From contig NZ_JADKYW010000003.1 of assembly GCF_015355785.1 (NCBI RefSeq), positions 310,001-374,000 of the forward strand: 64,000 bases of DNA, in the 5' to 3' direction. The notes under the pieces are model-generated. The model did not search any database. It was not told the origin of the DNA and saw nothing but the letters and a program-made list of their open reading frames with translations. This DNA is from Arthrobacter gandavensis. GTDB lineage: Bacteria > Actinomycetota > Actinomycetes > Actinomycetales > Micrococcaceae. Positions 57,395 to 64,000 of this stretch are shown in pieces. The stretch's first letter is position 1. Every line of letters begins with the position of its first letter. Both the position numbers and the translations under genes were made by a program.

Positions 57395-58321
57395 TCAAAG
57401 GGCAGCCAGGATTCCCCACTCGGCACTGAACCCCGTACCGGGCGCCAGCCAGCGCAGTCCCTCGCCGGAATTGAAACAGTTGGCCGGCGCCGTCATTGGC
57501 TCCAGGGCAACCGCGCAGTCCCGGCCCGGAAACTTGTCGGTGACGAAGACATGGACATAGCCGAATTCCGCTTCTGCCCAGAGTTGGACGCTCCGCCCGT
57601 CGGGGGCAGTGAGCCGGTGGCGGTGGAGCCCGTCGCGCAGGTAGAGGTCCGTAAACGCGGCGTCCAGCTGCAGCTCTCCTGCCCGTTTGCCGGAGCGCAG
57701 GTCCTCCCTGCCGGCTGCGAGCACCCTGCCGTTGGGAATCAGGGCGGCATCCGTGCTGAGCCGTGTCCCTGCGTCGACGTGCAGAACGAGATCCTCACTG
57801 GGCACATCACCCAGGCGAAGGAATGGATGGGCACCCAGCGCGAACGGGGCGCTCCGCGTGCCGAGGTTCCTCAGCCCCTGGCGGACCCGCAGTCCGCCGT
57901 CGGCGTCGAGGCTGTACCGGGCCTCATGGATGAGGTGGAAGGGGTAGCCGTGCTGGGGAAAGATTTCGGCGCTGAGCAGCACTGACTCGCCGGTGCTCTC
58001 CACGAGGCCGTAGCCGGTGTTCCGAAGCAGCCCGTGGATTGCGTTCTGCAACTTGGGTTCCGTGATGTCCAGCTGCTGCTCCTCTCCGTCCAGCTGCCAG
58101 CGCGCTCCGGCGATCCGGTTGGCCCACGGCGCGAGGAGGATGCCTGCGGCCGACGGCGCAATACTCTCGTCCGGGAAGGTTTCCACCAGCTGCGTCCCGC
58201 CTACGCTGTAGCTGCGGAGCCCCCCGCCCAGGGAGGCGACGACGGCGGCTGCATCGCCTCTTTCCAGGCGGTATTGAGTTCCCGTAGCCGGCAGAGCTGC
58301 ATCCGTGGTCCCAAGAGTCAT
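57395..58321 (-). CDS. Aldose 1-epimerase family protein
   Basis: 308 residues, galactose mutarotase-like beta-sandwich. Landmarks: LLAPWANRIAGARWQLDGEEQQL, NAIHGLLRNTGYGLV (His), HPFLRLGDVP, AALEPMTAPANCFNSGEGLRWLAPG (catalytic Glu). Probably interconverts sugar anomers; specificity unknown. ATG at 58321, 6 bases after TAGGCT. First of four minus-strand genes that may be co-transcribed. Confidence 0.9.
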   Translation of the reverse strand: MTLGTTDAALPATGTQYRLERGDAAAVVASLGGGLRSYSVGGTQLVETFPDESIAPSAAGILLAPWANRIAGARWQLDGEEQQLDITEPKLQNAIHGLLRNTGYGLVESTGESVLLSAEIFPQHGYPFHLIHEARYSLDADGGLRVRQGLRNLGTRSAPFALGAHPFLRLGDVPSEDLVLHVDAGTRLSTDAALIPNGRVLAAGREDLRSGKRAGELQLDAAFTDLYLRDGLHRHRLTAPDGRSVQLWAEAEFGYVHVFVTDKFPGRDCAVALEPMTAPANCFNSGEGLRWLAPGTGFSAEWGILAAL

Positions 58322-58327
58322 CTTCTT

Positions 58328-58333
58328 AGCCTA
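58328..58333 (-). promoter_or_regulatory. -10 hexamer TAGGCT of the aldose epimerase gene (leaderless type)
   Basis: TAGGCT on the minus strand, 6 bases before the ATG at 58321. Confidence 0.6.
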
Positions 58334-58367
58334 GACCCGGCACCGCCCTCCACCGCCGGCGCGCACC

Positions 58368-59084
58368 TCATTCCTCGAAGTGTGTCCTGACCCGGTCGCT
58401 GACGGCGGCCACGATTCCGGCGGCTACGCTGTGGATCTTGATGTTGCGGGTATTCGAGACACTCCGCAGGATCTCCACCGCTGCGTCCTGGCTGCAGTTG
58501 TTCTGGGCCATGATGATGCCGACGGCAATGTTCACCACGGTCCGGGATTCGAGTGCTGCCCGCAGGTTCCGCGCCCGGAACAGGTGGTTGTCGATCCGCA
58601 GGGCCAGCCGCAGGGTCCGGGAGGCTTCGGCAGCCGTCTTTTCCACCAGCCGCAGGGTCGAGGGCTGGAACAGGTGCGGACGCGGCGAGAAAGCACACAG
58701 CACACCCCTTGCTGCGCCTTCGAGCGCCAGCGGAACCGCGGCCAGGCTCCGCAGGCCCTCGTCGGCGCCCTCGCCCGAAAACCCGTGCCAGCGCCGCTCG
58801 CTCCAGACATCGGGAACAACCACGGAGGCCCCGGTGGAGATCGCCTCCTCTGCCGGGCCTTCCGCAGCGAACACCTGCCCGGCAATCCCGGCTGACCGGT
58901 CGTCGCTGTGGCCCTCGGCCCGGAGGCGGCGGGGACGGTCGATCAGCAGTGAGCAGCCCAGTATCCGGGCACCAAGAAGTGTGAGTGTCAGAACAGCCAG
59001 TTCGGACAGGTATGCCTCCAGTTCTTCAGCCCCCAACAGGAGCTCCTGGAATGCAGCAGCAGGTTCCACAGGCACCTCAGTCAC
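58368..59084 (-). CDS. GAF and ANTAR domain protein (putative RNA-binding antiterminator)
   Basis: 238 residues. N-terminal GAF-type sensor (about 15-160) and C-terminal ANTAR domain (about 172-232): AALESRTVVNIAVGIIMAQNNCSQDAAVEILRSVSNTRNIKIHSVAAGIV. ANTAR proteins bind paired hairpins in leader RNAs and block termination. The gene has a GTG start with GAGGGGG upstream and a TAGTAT -10 at 59112-59117. The target RNA is not obvious; the ligand of the GAF domain is unknown. Confidence 0.9.
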   Translation of the reverse strand: MTEVPVEPAAAFQELLLGAEELEAYLSELAVLTLTLLGARILGCSLLIDRPRRLRAEGHSDDRSAGIAGQVFAAEGPAEEAISTGASVVVPDVWSERRWHGFSGEGADEGLRSLAAVPLALEGAARGVLCAFSPRPHLFQPSTLRLVEKTAAEASRTLRLALRIDNHLFRARNLRAALESRTVVNIAVGIIMAQNNCSQDAAVEILRSVSNTRNIKIHSVAAGIVAAVSDRVRTHFEE

Positions 59085-59111
59085 GATTTCCCCCTCGATC
59101 GTAAAGACCGG

Positions 59112-59117
59112 ATACTA
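59112..59117 (-). promoter_or_regulatory. -10 hexamer TAGTAT of the GAF-ANTAR gene
   Basis: TAGTAT on the minus strand, 27 bases before the GTG at 59084. The short leader contains the GAGGGGG ribosome-binding site. Confidence 0.5.
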
Positions 59118-59233
59118 CGGATTCGGCGCTGGTGGTTGAAGCGAAACCACCCGGTTTCCGGCATTCTCCGGGCCTTTGGTGTGCGGCGGCGCTTTCCTGC
59201 GGCTGCGCAGCAAGGCCTGAAGGCAGACAAAAA

Positions 59234-59265
59234 GCGGGACCGCAGCTTTTCAGCTGCGGTCCCGC
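59234..59265. terminator. Terminator of the Bax inhibitor-like gene
   Basis: GCGGGACCGCAGCT pairs with AGCTGCGGTCCCGC around TTTC, about 40 bases after the stop of the minus-strand gene ending at 59305. Confidence 0.8.
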
Positions 59266-59304
59266 CAGTGTTTAAGTTGCCGTTGCTGTGTCCGGCCTTT
59301 TGTT

Positions 59305-60153
59305 CTAGTCGCTGCCGCGCAGGATCGCGAGGATGCGGATGATTTCCACGTACAGCCAGACGAGGGTGACGGTCAGTCCGAATGCGGCGGTCCACGAATA
59401 GCGCTGCGGCGCACCGGCTTGCACGCCCTGCTCGATGGAGGTGAAGTCCATGATCAGGGAGAAGGCGGCGAGACCAACGGCCAGCAGGCCAATGATGACG
59501 CCCAGCGGAATGCCTGCGATCTCCACGCCGCGGACGCCCCACGGATCATCGACGACGCCGAAGATCATCAGGCCGACGTTCACCAGCGAGAACACTGCGT
59601 AGCCAATGATCGCGATCATGAAGAAGCGCACGGCTTTGGGGGTTGCCCGCACCTTGCCGCTCTTGAACAGGAACAGGGTCACGGCAAAGACTGCCAGGGT
59701 CCCGACGACGGCCTGCAGGCCGATTCCCGGGTACATTGCGTCCAGCACCGCGGTCAGGGCGCCGAGGAACATGCCTTCGAGGAGCGCGTAGCCGAGGATC
59801 AGCGCGGGTACCGGCTCACGCTTGAAGGCGTTGACCAGTCCCAGGACGAAACCGCCCAGCGCGCCGACGATCATCAGCAGGCCGGCCGCGCCGGGCAGCA
59901 CGAAGACGGGGATCGCAGCGCCCAGCAGGACAACTGCCAGGCAGCCGAGGGTCTTCATGATGACGTCGTCGTACGTCATCCGCCCTGTCTCCCGCGGACC
60001 GGCCGCAGGTGCTGAGTAAAGATTCTGCAGGTCCTGCGAGCTCATTGGATCCTGGCCCGCGAAGGGGCCGCCTGCAGGAACGGTGGGCGCTCCGCCGCGG
60101 GTTTGGGAACGGAAATTCTTTCCGTTGAAAACCGGGTTGCCGCCTAGTGCCAT
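59305..60153 (-). CDS. Bax inhibitor-1/YccA family membrane protein
   Basis: 282 residues: a 55-residue hydrophilic start, then seven membrane helices typical of the BI-1 group (YDDVIMKTLGCLAVVLLGAAIPVF, LILGYALLEGMFLGALTAVLDAMYPGI, FSLIMDFTSIEQGVQAGAPQRYSWTAAFGLTVTLVWLYVEIIRIL). Bacterial relatives are pH-dependent calcium leak channels or FtsH-associated proteins. GGAGG eight bases before the ATG, and a TAGGCT -10 at 60192-60197. Single-gene unit. Confidence 0.93.
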   Translation of the reverse strand: MALGGNPVFNGKNFRSQTRGGAPTVPAGGPFAGQDPMSSQDLQNLYSAPAAGPRETGRMTYDDVIMKTLGCLAVVLLGAAIPVFVLPGAAGLLMIVGALGGFVLGLVNAFKREPVPALILGYALLEGMFLGALTAVLDAMYPGIGLQAVVGTLAVFAVTLFLFKSGKVRATPKAVRFFMIAIIGYAVFSLVNVGLMIFGVVDDPWGVRGVEIAGIPLGVIIGLLAVGLAAFSLIMDFTSIEQGVQAGAPQRYSWTAAFGLTVTLVWLYVEIIRILAILRGSD

Positions 60154-60191
60154 GAAAGTGTCCTCCGTCTTGGGGGGCTTGGTTAACGTTC

Positions 60192-60197
60192 AGCCTA
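60192..60197 (-). promoter_or_regulatory. -10 hexamer TAGGCT of the Bax inhibitor-like gene
   Basis: TAGGCT on the minus strand, predicting a leader of about 32 bases that contains GGAGG. Confidence 0.5.
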
Positions 60198-60397
60198 CCA
60201 ATGGGAACGTACGGGCCGCGAGGAAGATTCCTGCCCCGGCCGGCGCGTTTGGTAACGGTTTGGTACGCGCAGGGGCCAAAACGTCCCCGGGACTTCCATA
60301 ATGAATCACCCCCGGCGGAGTCGTTACCGGATCGCGACACAACGTCACACAATCGGTCACCCGACCGAAACAATCGCCGGGTAGCATGATCACCATT

Positions 60398-60413
60398 CGT
60401 GACTCACATCACA
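60398..60413. promoter_or_regulatory. CRP/GlxR-like palindrome upstream of the liv operon
   Basis: CGTGA-CTCACA-TCACA matches nine of ten positions of TGTGA-N6-TCACA, bound by CRP-family regulators including GlxR of corynebacteria. It lies 63 bases before the livH start. Confidence 0.5.
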
Positions 60414-60475
60414 AGGTCACATATAAATTGCGCCGACAAACGACGCATATATACCCCCGGCGGAGGTAATTCACT

Positions 60476-61861
60476 TTGGGAAGAATATCGGCACTCGCCC
60501 GGTATATGGGGATGCTAGCGGCGGTGGTCGGCGTATTCGCCGGCCTGCTGCTTGCCGCCCCAGCCGTGCATGCAACGACAGCTCCACCCCCGGCATCGGA
60601 ATCCCCGGGGCCGCAGAGCAGTACCGAGGCAACAGCGCAGGACTCCGAAGGCTCCGGAGGGGACGAAACATCGAACGGCGCCGAGTTCCAGGACCGCATC
60701 AGCGGTGTCCTGCGCAACGCCGGCGCACCGGTTGCCGGAGTCACCATTAGAGCAAGCGGCAACGGTTACGAGGCGGAAACCGAAACCGCAGAGAACGGAT
60801 CCTGGTCCATAGGAGTGCCCGAACAGGGTGCGTACGAAGTGGAACTGGATGAATCCACCCTTCCCGGGGGTGTGGCACTTGCCGAGGGCCAGCAGAACCC
60901 CCGCACCGTGACTTTCGCCGGCACGTCGAACATCACCACGCTCTTCCTCCTGGGCGAAGGCATTGTCCTGCAGGGCGACACCTTCGGAACCAAGCTCATG
61001 GAACGGGCCGTCGCCGGACTCAGCTTCGGCCTGCTGCTGGCGCTGAGCGCCGTCGGCCTCTCCCTGATTTTCGGCACCACCGGCCTGACGAACTTCGCCC
61101 ACGGCGAGATGGTCACCTTCGGCGCGGTCCTCGCCTTCGGCTTCTCAGCACTTGGCCTGCCGCTCTGGCTGGCCCTGGCACTGGCCGTGGCCGGCGGTGC
61201 CGGGCTGGGCTATGTCCAGGACGCCGGATTGTGGAAACCGCTGCGCAGGCGCGGAACCGGCCTCGTCCCCATGATGATCGTGAGCATCGGCCTGGCGCTG
61301 GCCCTGCGCTACACCATCCTCTTCTTCTTTGGCGGGGCAACCCAGCAGCTTCCGGCATCGCAGAGCCCCATGCTCGAACTGGGACCGATCTCCATCTCGC
61401 GGAACAACCTTGTCTCGCTCATTGTCTCGCTGGTCGTGATCCTCATCGTGGCCGCCCTTCTGCTGCGCACACGGATCGGCAAGGCCACCCGCGCCGTCGC
61501 CGACAACCCGCCGCTGGCTGCCGCCTCCGGCATCGACGTCGACCGCGTCATCCGCATTGTCTGGATGGCAGGCGGCGCGCTGGCCGCACTCGGCGGCATC
61601 CTCTGGGCGTATTACCGCCCCGGCGTCTCCTTCAACATGGGCCAGCAGATCCTCCTGCTGATCTTCGCTTCCGTGACCCTCGGCGGTTTGGGCACCGTCT
61701 TCGGCGCCCTGATCGGCTCGATCATCGTGGGTCTCTTCGTGGAGATCTCCACCCTCTGGCTCGAGGCGGACCTGAAGTACGTCGGCGCGCTGCTCATCAT
61801 GATTCTCGTCCTCCTGGTTCGGCCGCAGGGTATCCTCGGCCGCCGAGAGCGCATAGGTTAG
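60476..61861 (+). CDS. livH: Branched-chain amino acid ABC transporter permease LivH with fused N-terminal secreted beta domain
   Basis: 461 residues, about 160 longer than ordinary LivH. Residues 1-33 form a signal peptide (ending AAPAVHA), 34-70 a Ser/Glu-rich linker, and about 72-155 a carboxypeptidase-regulatory-like beta sandwich (ISGVLRNAGAPVAGVTI, ENGSWSIGVPEQGAYEVEL). The permease then follows (about 170-461: LSAVGLSLIFGTTGLTNFAHGEMV, GKATRAVADNPPLAAASGIDVDRVI, FASVTLGGLGTVFGALIGSIIVG). TTG start at 60476, GGAGG nine bases upstream. Next gene 10 bases on. The extra domain probably lies outside the membrane, where the binding protein docks (inference). Confidence 0.9.
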   Translation: MGRISALARYMGMLAAVVGVFAGLLLAAPAVHATTAPPPASESPGPQSSTEATAQDSEGSGGDETSNGAEFQDRISGVLRNAGAPVAGVTIRASGNGYEAETETAENGSWSIGVPEQGAYEVELDESTLPGGVALAEGQQNPRTVTFAGTSNITTLFLLGEGIVLQGDTFGTKLMERAVAGLSFGLLLALSAVGLSLIFGTTGLTNFAHGEMVTFGAVLAFGFSALGLPLWLALALAVAGGAGLGYVQDAGLWKPLRRRGTGLVPMMIVSIGLALALRYTILFFFGGATQQLPASQSPMLELGPISISRNNLVSLIVSLVVILIVAALLLRTRIGKATRAVADNPPLAAASGIDVDRVIRIVWMAGGALAALGGILWAYYRPGVSFNMGQQILLLIFASVTLGGLGTVFGALIGSIIVGLFVEISTLWLEADLKYVGALLIMILVLLVRPQGILGRRERIG

Positions 61862-61871
61862 GGGCCTCGAC

Positions 61872-62852
61872 ATGGACTTTGGAAACATCCTGCTGGGTGC
61901 AGTCAACGAATTCTTCACACCCACCACCGCGGCCTATGCGCTGGCAGCCCTCGGCCTTGCCGTGCACTTCGGCTACACCGGCCTGCTGAACTTCGGCCAG
62001 GCCGGCTTCATGGCGATCGGAGCCTACGGCTTCGCCATCCCCACCCTGAGTTTCAATGCTCCCCTGCCCGTTGCGCTGCTGATCGCGATGCTCGCATCCA
62101 TCGCGTTCGCGGTGCTCCTCGGCCTGCCAACGCTGCGCCTGCGGGCGGACTACCTGGCAATCGTGACCATCGCCGCCGCGGAAATCGTCCGCTATGTGGT
62201 GACCACCAACGGCCTCACGGAAGTGACCGGGTCTGCAAACGGCCTGGCCGCATTCGAGGGCGGTTTCTACTCACTCAACCCCTTCGCACCCGGGCAGTAC
62301 AACCTGGGTCCGTTCAGCCTGAACGAACGTGACCTCTGGATCCGCGTGGTTGCCTGGACCGTCGTCGCGCTGGCATGCCTGGTGATCTGGCTGCTGGTAC
62401 GCAGCCCCTGGGGCCGTGTGGTCAAGGGCATCCGTGAGGATGAGAACGCCGTCCGCTCGCTGGGCAAGAACGTTTACGCCTACAAGATGCAGGCACTGAT
62501 CATCGGCGGCATGCTCGGGTCGCTCGCAGGCATCATCTTCACGCTCCCCCGCGGAGCCGTGCAGCCGGCAAACTACGGCACGGAGCTGACGTTCTTCCTG
62601 TACACGGCGCTGCTGCTCGGCGGAATGTCCACGGTGCTTGGTCCGGTGATCGGCGCGATGATCTTCTGGGCCGTGCTCTCCCTGACCCAGGGGCTGCTCT
62701 ATGGGGCAATAGAGTCCGGGGCGATCACTTTCCTGAACACTACCCAGGCCGGGCAGCTGCGTTACATCCTTGTAGGTGTAGCGCTCATGCTGCTGATGAT
62801 CTTCAGGCCGCAGGGCGTTCTGGGCAACAAGAAGGAGCTGTCATTCGCATGA
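61872..62852 (+). CDS. livM: Branched-chain amino acid ABC transporter permease LivM
   Basis: 326 residues, about nine membrane helices. Landmarks: ALGLAVHFGYTGLLNFGQAGFMAIGAYG, LPTLRLRADYLAIVTIAAAEIVRYV, SPWGRVVKGIREDENAVRSLGKNVYAYKMQALIIGG (the loop that contacts the ATPase). Pairs with LivH to form the channel. Starts 10 bases after livH and overlaps livG by four bases (ATGA). Substrates are probably branched-chain or related amino acids, but urea or amide importers share this family. Confidence 0.93.
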   Translation: MDFGNILLGAVNEFFTPTTAAYALAALGLAVHFGYTGLLNFGQAGFMAIGAYGFAIPTLSFNAPLPVALLIAMLASIAFAVLLGLPTLRLRADYLAIVTIAAAEIVRYVVTTNGLTEVTGSANGLAAFEGGFYSLNPFAPGQYNLGPFSLNERDLWIRVVAWTVVALACLVIWLLVRSPWGRVVKGIREDENAVRSLGKNVYAYKMQALIIGGMLGSLAGIIFTLPRGAVQPANYGTELTFFLYTALLLGGMSTVLGPVIGAMIFWAVLSLTQGLLYGAIESGAITFLNTTQAGQLRYILVGVALMLLMIFRPQGVLGNKKELSFA

Positions 62853-63976
62853 GCCACCAAGCAGAGAGCCCGCAGCAGCCGCGCCGGTCCGGTGCCCACG
62901 CCGCCGAACCCGGGGCAGAAACCGTGCCGGCCGGGGCGGCGCCGGCGAAGGCAGCCCCGTTGGATGCAGCACCGTTGGATGCACCACCGGCGGAGCCGGA
63001 CCAGCAGGCAGGCTGGTCAGGCAACCAATACATGGAAGATGACCGCCCGATCGCCGCCGGCGACGTCGGTCCCGGATGCCGCAAGCGGGATCCCATCCTG
63101 GTGGCCTCCAACGTGACCCGCACCTACGGCGGAATCCATGCCGTCGACGTCGAACACGTCGAGGTGCCGCGGAACAAGATCACCGCCCTGATTGGCCCGA
63201 ACGGCGCCGGCAAGACCACGCTGTTCAACCTGCTCACGGGCTTCGACACCCCGCAGTCCGGGGAGTGGAAGTTCGAGGACCGGGACCTGGCCGGTGTGTC
63301 CGCTTACAAGGTGGCGCGCCTGGGCATGGTCCGTACCTTCCAGCTGACGAAGGTCATGGGCAAGCTGACCGTGCTGGAGAACATGCGCCTTGGCGCCAGC
63401 GAGCAGCCTGGAGAAGCCCTGCGGCGGGCACTGTTCCGGCCGCTTTGGAAGAAGCGGGAAAACGAAATCACCGAGCAGGCTGACGCCCTGCTGGCGAAAT
63501 TCAAACTCGACACCAAGCGCAGCGACTACGCCGCTTCACTTTCCGGCGGCCAGCGCAAGCTGCTTGAAATGGCACGGGCGCTGATGGTCAATCCCAAGCT
63601 GGTGATGCTGGATGAGCCCATGGCGGGTGTGAACCCTGCGCTGACGCAGTCGCTGCTGGACCACATCAAGAACCTGAAGGCCGAAGGCATGAGCGTTCTC
63701 TTCGTGGAACATGACATGCATATGGTCCGGCACATCGCCGACTGGGTGATCGTGATGGCCGAGGGCAAGGTAGTGGCCGAGGGGCCGCCGTCAGAGGTCA
63801 TGAAGGACCAGGCCGTGATCGATGCCTACCTCGGTGCGCACCATGACGTGGACCTTGGCGACTCTGAAGGTTTCGAAAAGCTGGAAGCGGTCCTTGAGAA
63901 GGATCCCGGCTCAGACATACAGGGTGGTGAGGGGCTTGCCCCCGTGACCATCCAGGAACGTGAGGACAGAGCATGA
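62849..63976 (+). CDS. livG: Branched-chain amino acid ABC transporter ATPase LivG, with long N-terminal extension
   Basis: 375 residues. About 80 residues of Ala/Pro-rich, disordered sequence precede the ATPase; the region holds a 15-bp in-frame tandem repeat at 62952-62983 (PLDAA/PLDAP). Core motifs: Walker A GPNGAGKT (116-123), FQLTKVMGKLTVLENMRLGA, signature LSGGQ (231-235), Walker B LVMLDEP (251-257) and H-loop EHD (287-289). A C-terminal 40-residue acidic tail is also unusual. Overlaps livM and the next gene by four bases each. Confidence 0.93.
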   Translation: MSHQAESPQQPRRSGAHAAEPGAETVPAGAAPAKAAPLDAAPLDAPPAEPDQQAGWSGNQYMEDDRPIAAGDVGPGCRKRDPILVASNVTRTYGGIHAVDVEHVEVPRNKITALIGPNGAGKTTLFNLLTGFDTPQSGEWKFEDRDLAGVSAYKVARLGMVRTFQLTKVMGKLTVLENMRLGASEQPGEALRRALFRPLWKKRENEITEQADALLAKFKLDTKRSDYAASLSGGQRKLLEMARALMVNPKLVMLDEPMAGVNPALTQSLLDHIKNLKAEGMSVLFVEHDMHMVRHIADWVIVMAEGKVVAEGPPSEVMKDQAVIDAYLGAHHDVDLGDSEGFEKLEAVLEKDPGSDIQGGEGLAPVTIQEREDRA

Positions 63977-64000
63977 GCGCTGCGAATTTCGAGGGCGACT
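63973..64000 (+). CDS. Start of the next liv gene, probably LivF ATPase (partial)
   Basis: Only nine codons are visible (MSAANFEGD). The ATG at 63973 overlaps the livG stop (ATGA). By the usual livHMGF order this should be the second ATPase; the visible residues do not prove it. Confidence 0.55.

Larger units (their letters stand above)
60154..60475. other. 322-base divergent intergenic region between the BI-1 and liv genes
   Basis: No gene is seen. It holds the BI-1 promoter (TAGGCT, 60192-60197, minus strand), a direct repeat GTAACG-N5-GTACGC (60252-60268), several GTCAC words, a CRP/GlxR-like palindrome (60398-60413), AT-rich boxes TATAAA (60422-60427) and TATATA (60448-60453), and the livH ribosome-binding site GGAGG (60462-60466). 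It is markedly more AT-rich than its surroundings in the last 80 bases. Confidence 0.6.

Overview
The window is a contiguous piece of a high-GC actinobacterial chromosome, most likely Arthrobacter or a close relative in the Micrococcaceae. Supporting signs are mycothiol S-conjugate amidase, a WhiB regulator, RpfB, protein O-mannosyltransferase, a SpoIIM/RDD pair, a GAF-ANTAR protein, many GTG/TTG starts, and gene order shared with other actinobacteria. I see no rRNA, tRNA, CRISPR array, insertion sequence or prophage. Nearly all of it reads as core chromosome.

Layout. 1-5.6 kb (minus strand): tatD, rpfB, rsmA and the 5' part of ispE, a conserved actinobacterial order, interrupted by a plus-strand regulator that carries a one-base frameshift. 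5.8-10.7 kb (plus): a MoxR ATPase / DUF58 / transglutaminase operon. 10.8-16.9 kb: succinate-semialdehyde dehydrogenase, rsmI, divergent protein O-mannosyltransferase and an acyl-CoA synthetase. 16.9-20.6 kb: a TIGR01906 membrane protein and divergent SpoIIM and RDD genes. 20.6-30.7 kb: Trm112-like protein and ahcY, DUF3499, a DUF1025 protein, DUF5719, a giant membrane glycosyltransferase, WhiB, a TIGR03089 protein and GtrA. 30.9-37.6 kb: purK, purE, an LCP cell-wall ligase and manA, then a FemAB-type transferase and a TspO-like protein. 37.7-44.4 kb: glpX, DUF4245, carbonic anhydrase, fumC, and a TetR/MFS efflux pair. 44.5-49.5 kb: Nudix hydrolase, prepilin-type peptidase, PIN-PhoH, YoaK, uppS and hemolysin III. 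49.5-54.8 kb: DUF255 protein, small membrane protein, mca, DUF4307, greA and rhomboid, an order I recognise from the mycobacterial greA-mca-uppS region. 54.8-60.2 kb: threonine ammonia-lyase, AI-2E-type permease, aldose epimerase, GAF-ANTAR and Bax-inhibitor genes. 60.5-64 kb: a branched-chain amino acid ABC importer (LivH, LivM, LivG and the first codons of the next gene), whose LivH carries an extra extracytoplasmic domain.

Themes. Many genes serve the cell envelope: RpfB, LCP, FemAB, UppS, O-mannosyltransferase, ManA, glycosyltransferase, GtrA and TgpA-like. Others serve central metabolism or housekeeping: fumC, glpX, purEK, ahcY, ilvA, rsmA, rsmI and greA.

Regulation is unusually readable. 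At least 17 genes have a TANNNT-type -10 hexamer only 5-8 bases before the start codon, which points to leaderless mRNAs. Other signals are a nested-hairpin leader ahead of greA, a perfect palindrome inside the whiB promoter, paired inverted repeats ahead of the TetR/MFS operon, an 11-base-period direct repeat ahead of rpfB, and a CRP/GlxR-like site ahead of the liv operon. The findings I would check first are the fused LivH, the greA leader, the whiB palindrome, the leaderless-promoter set and the frameshifted regulator.
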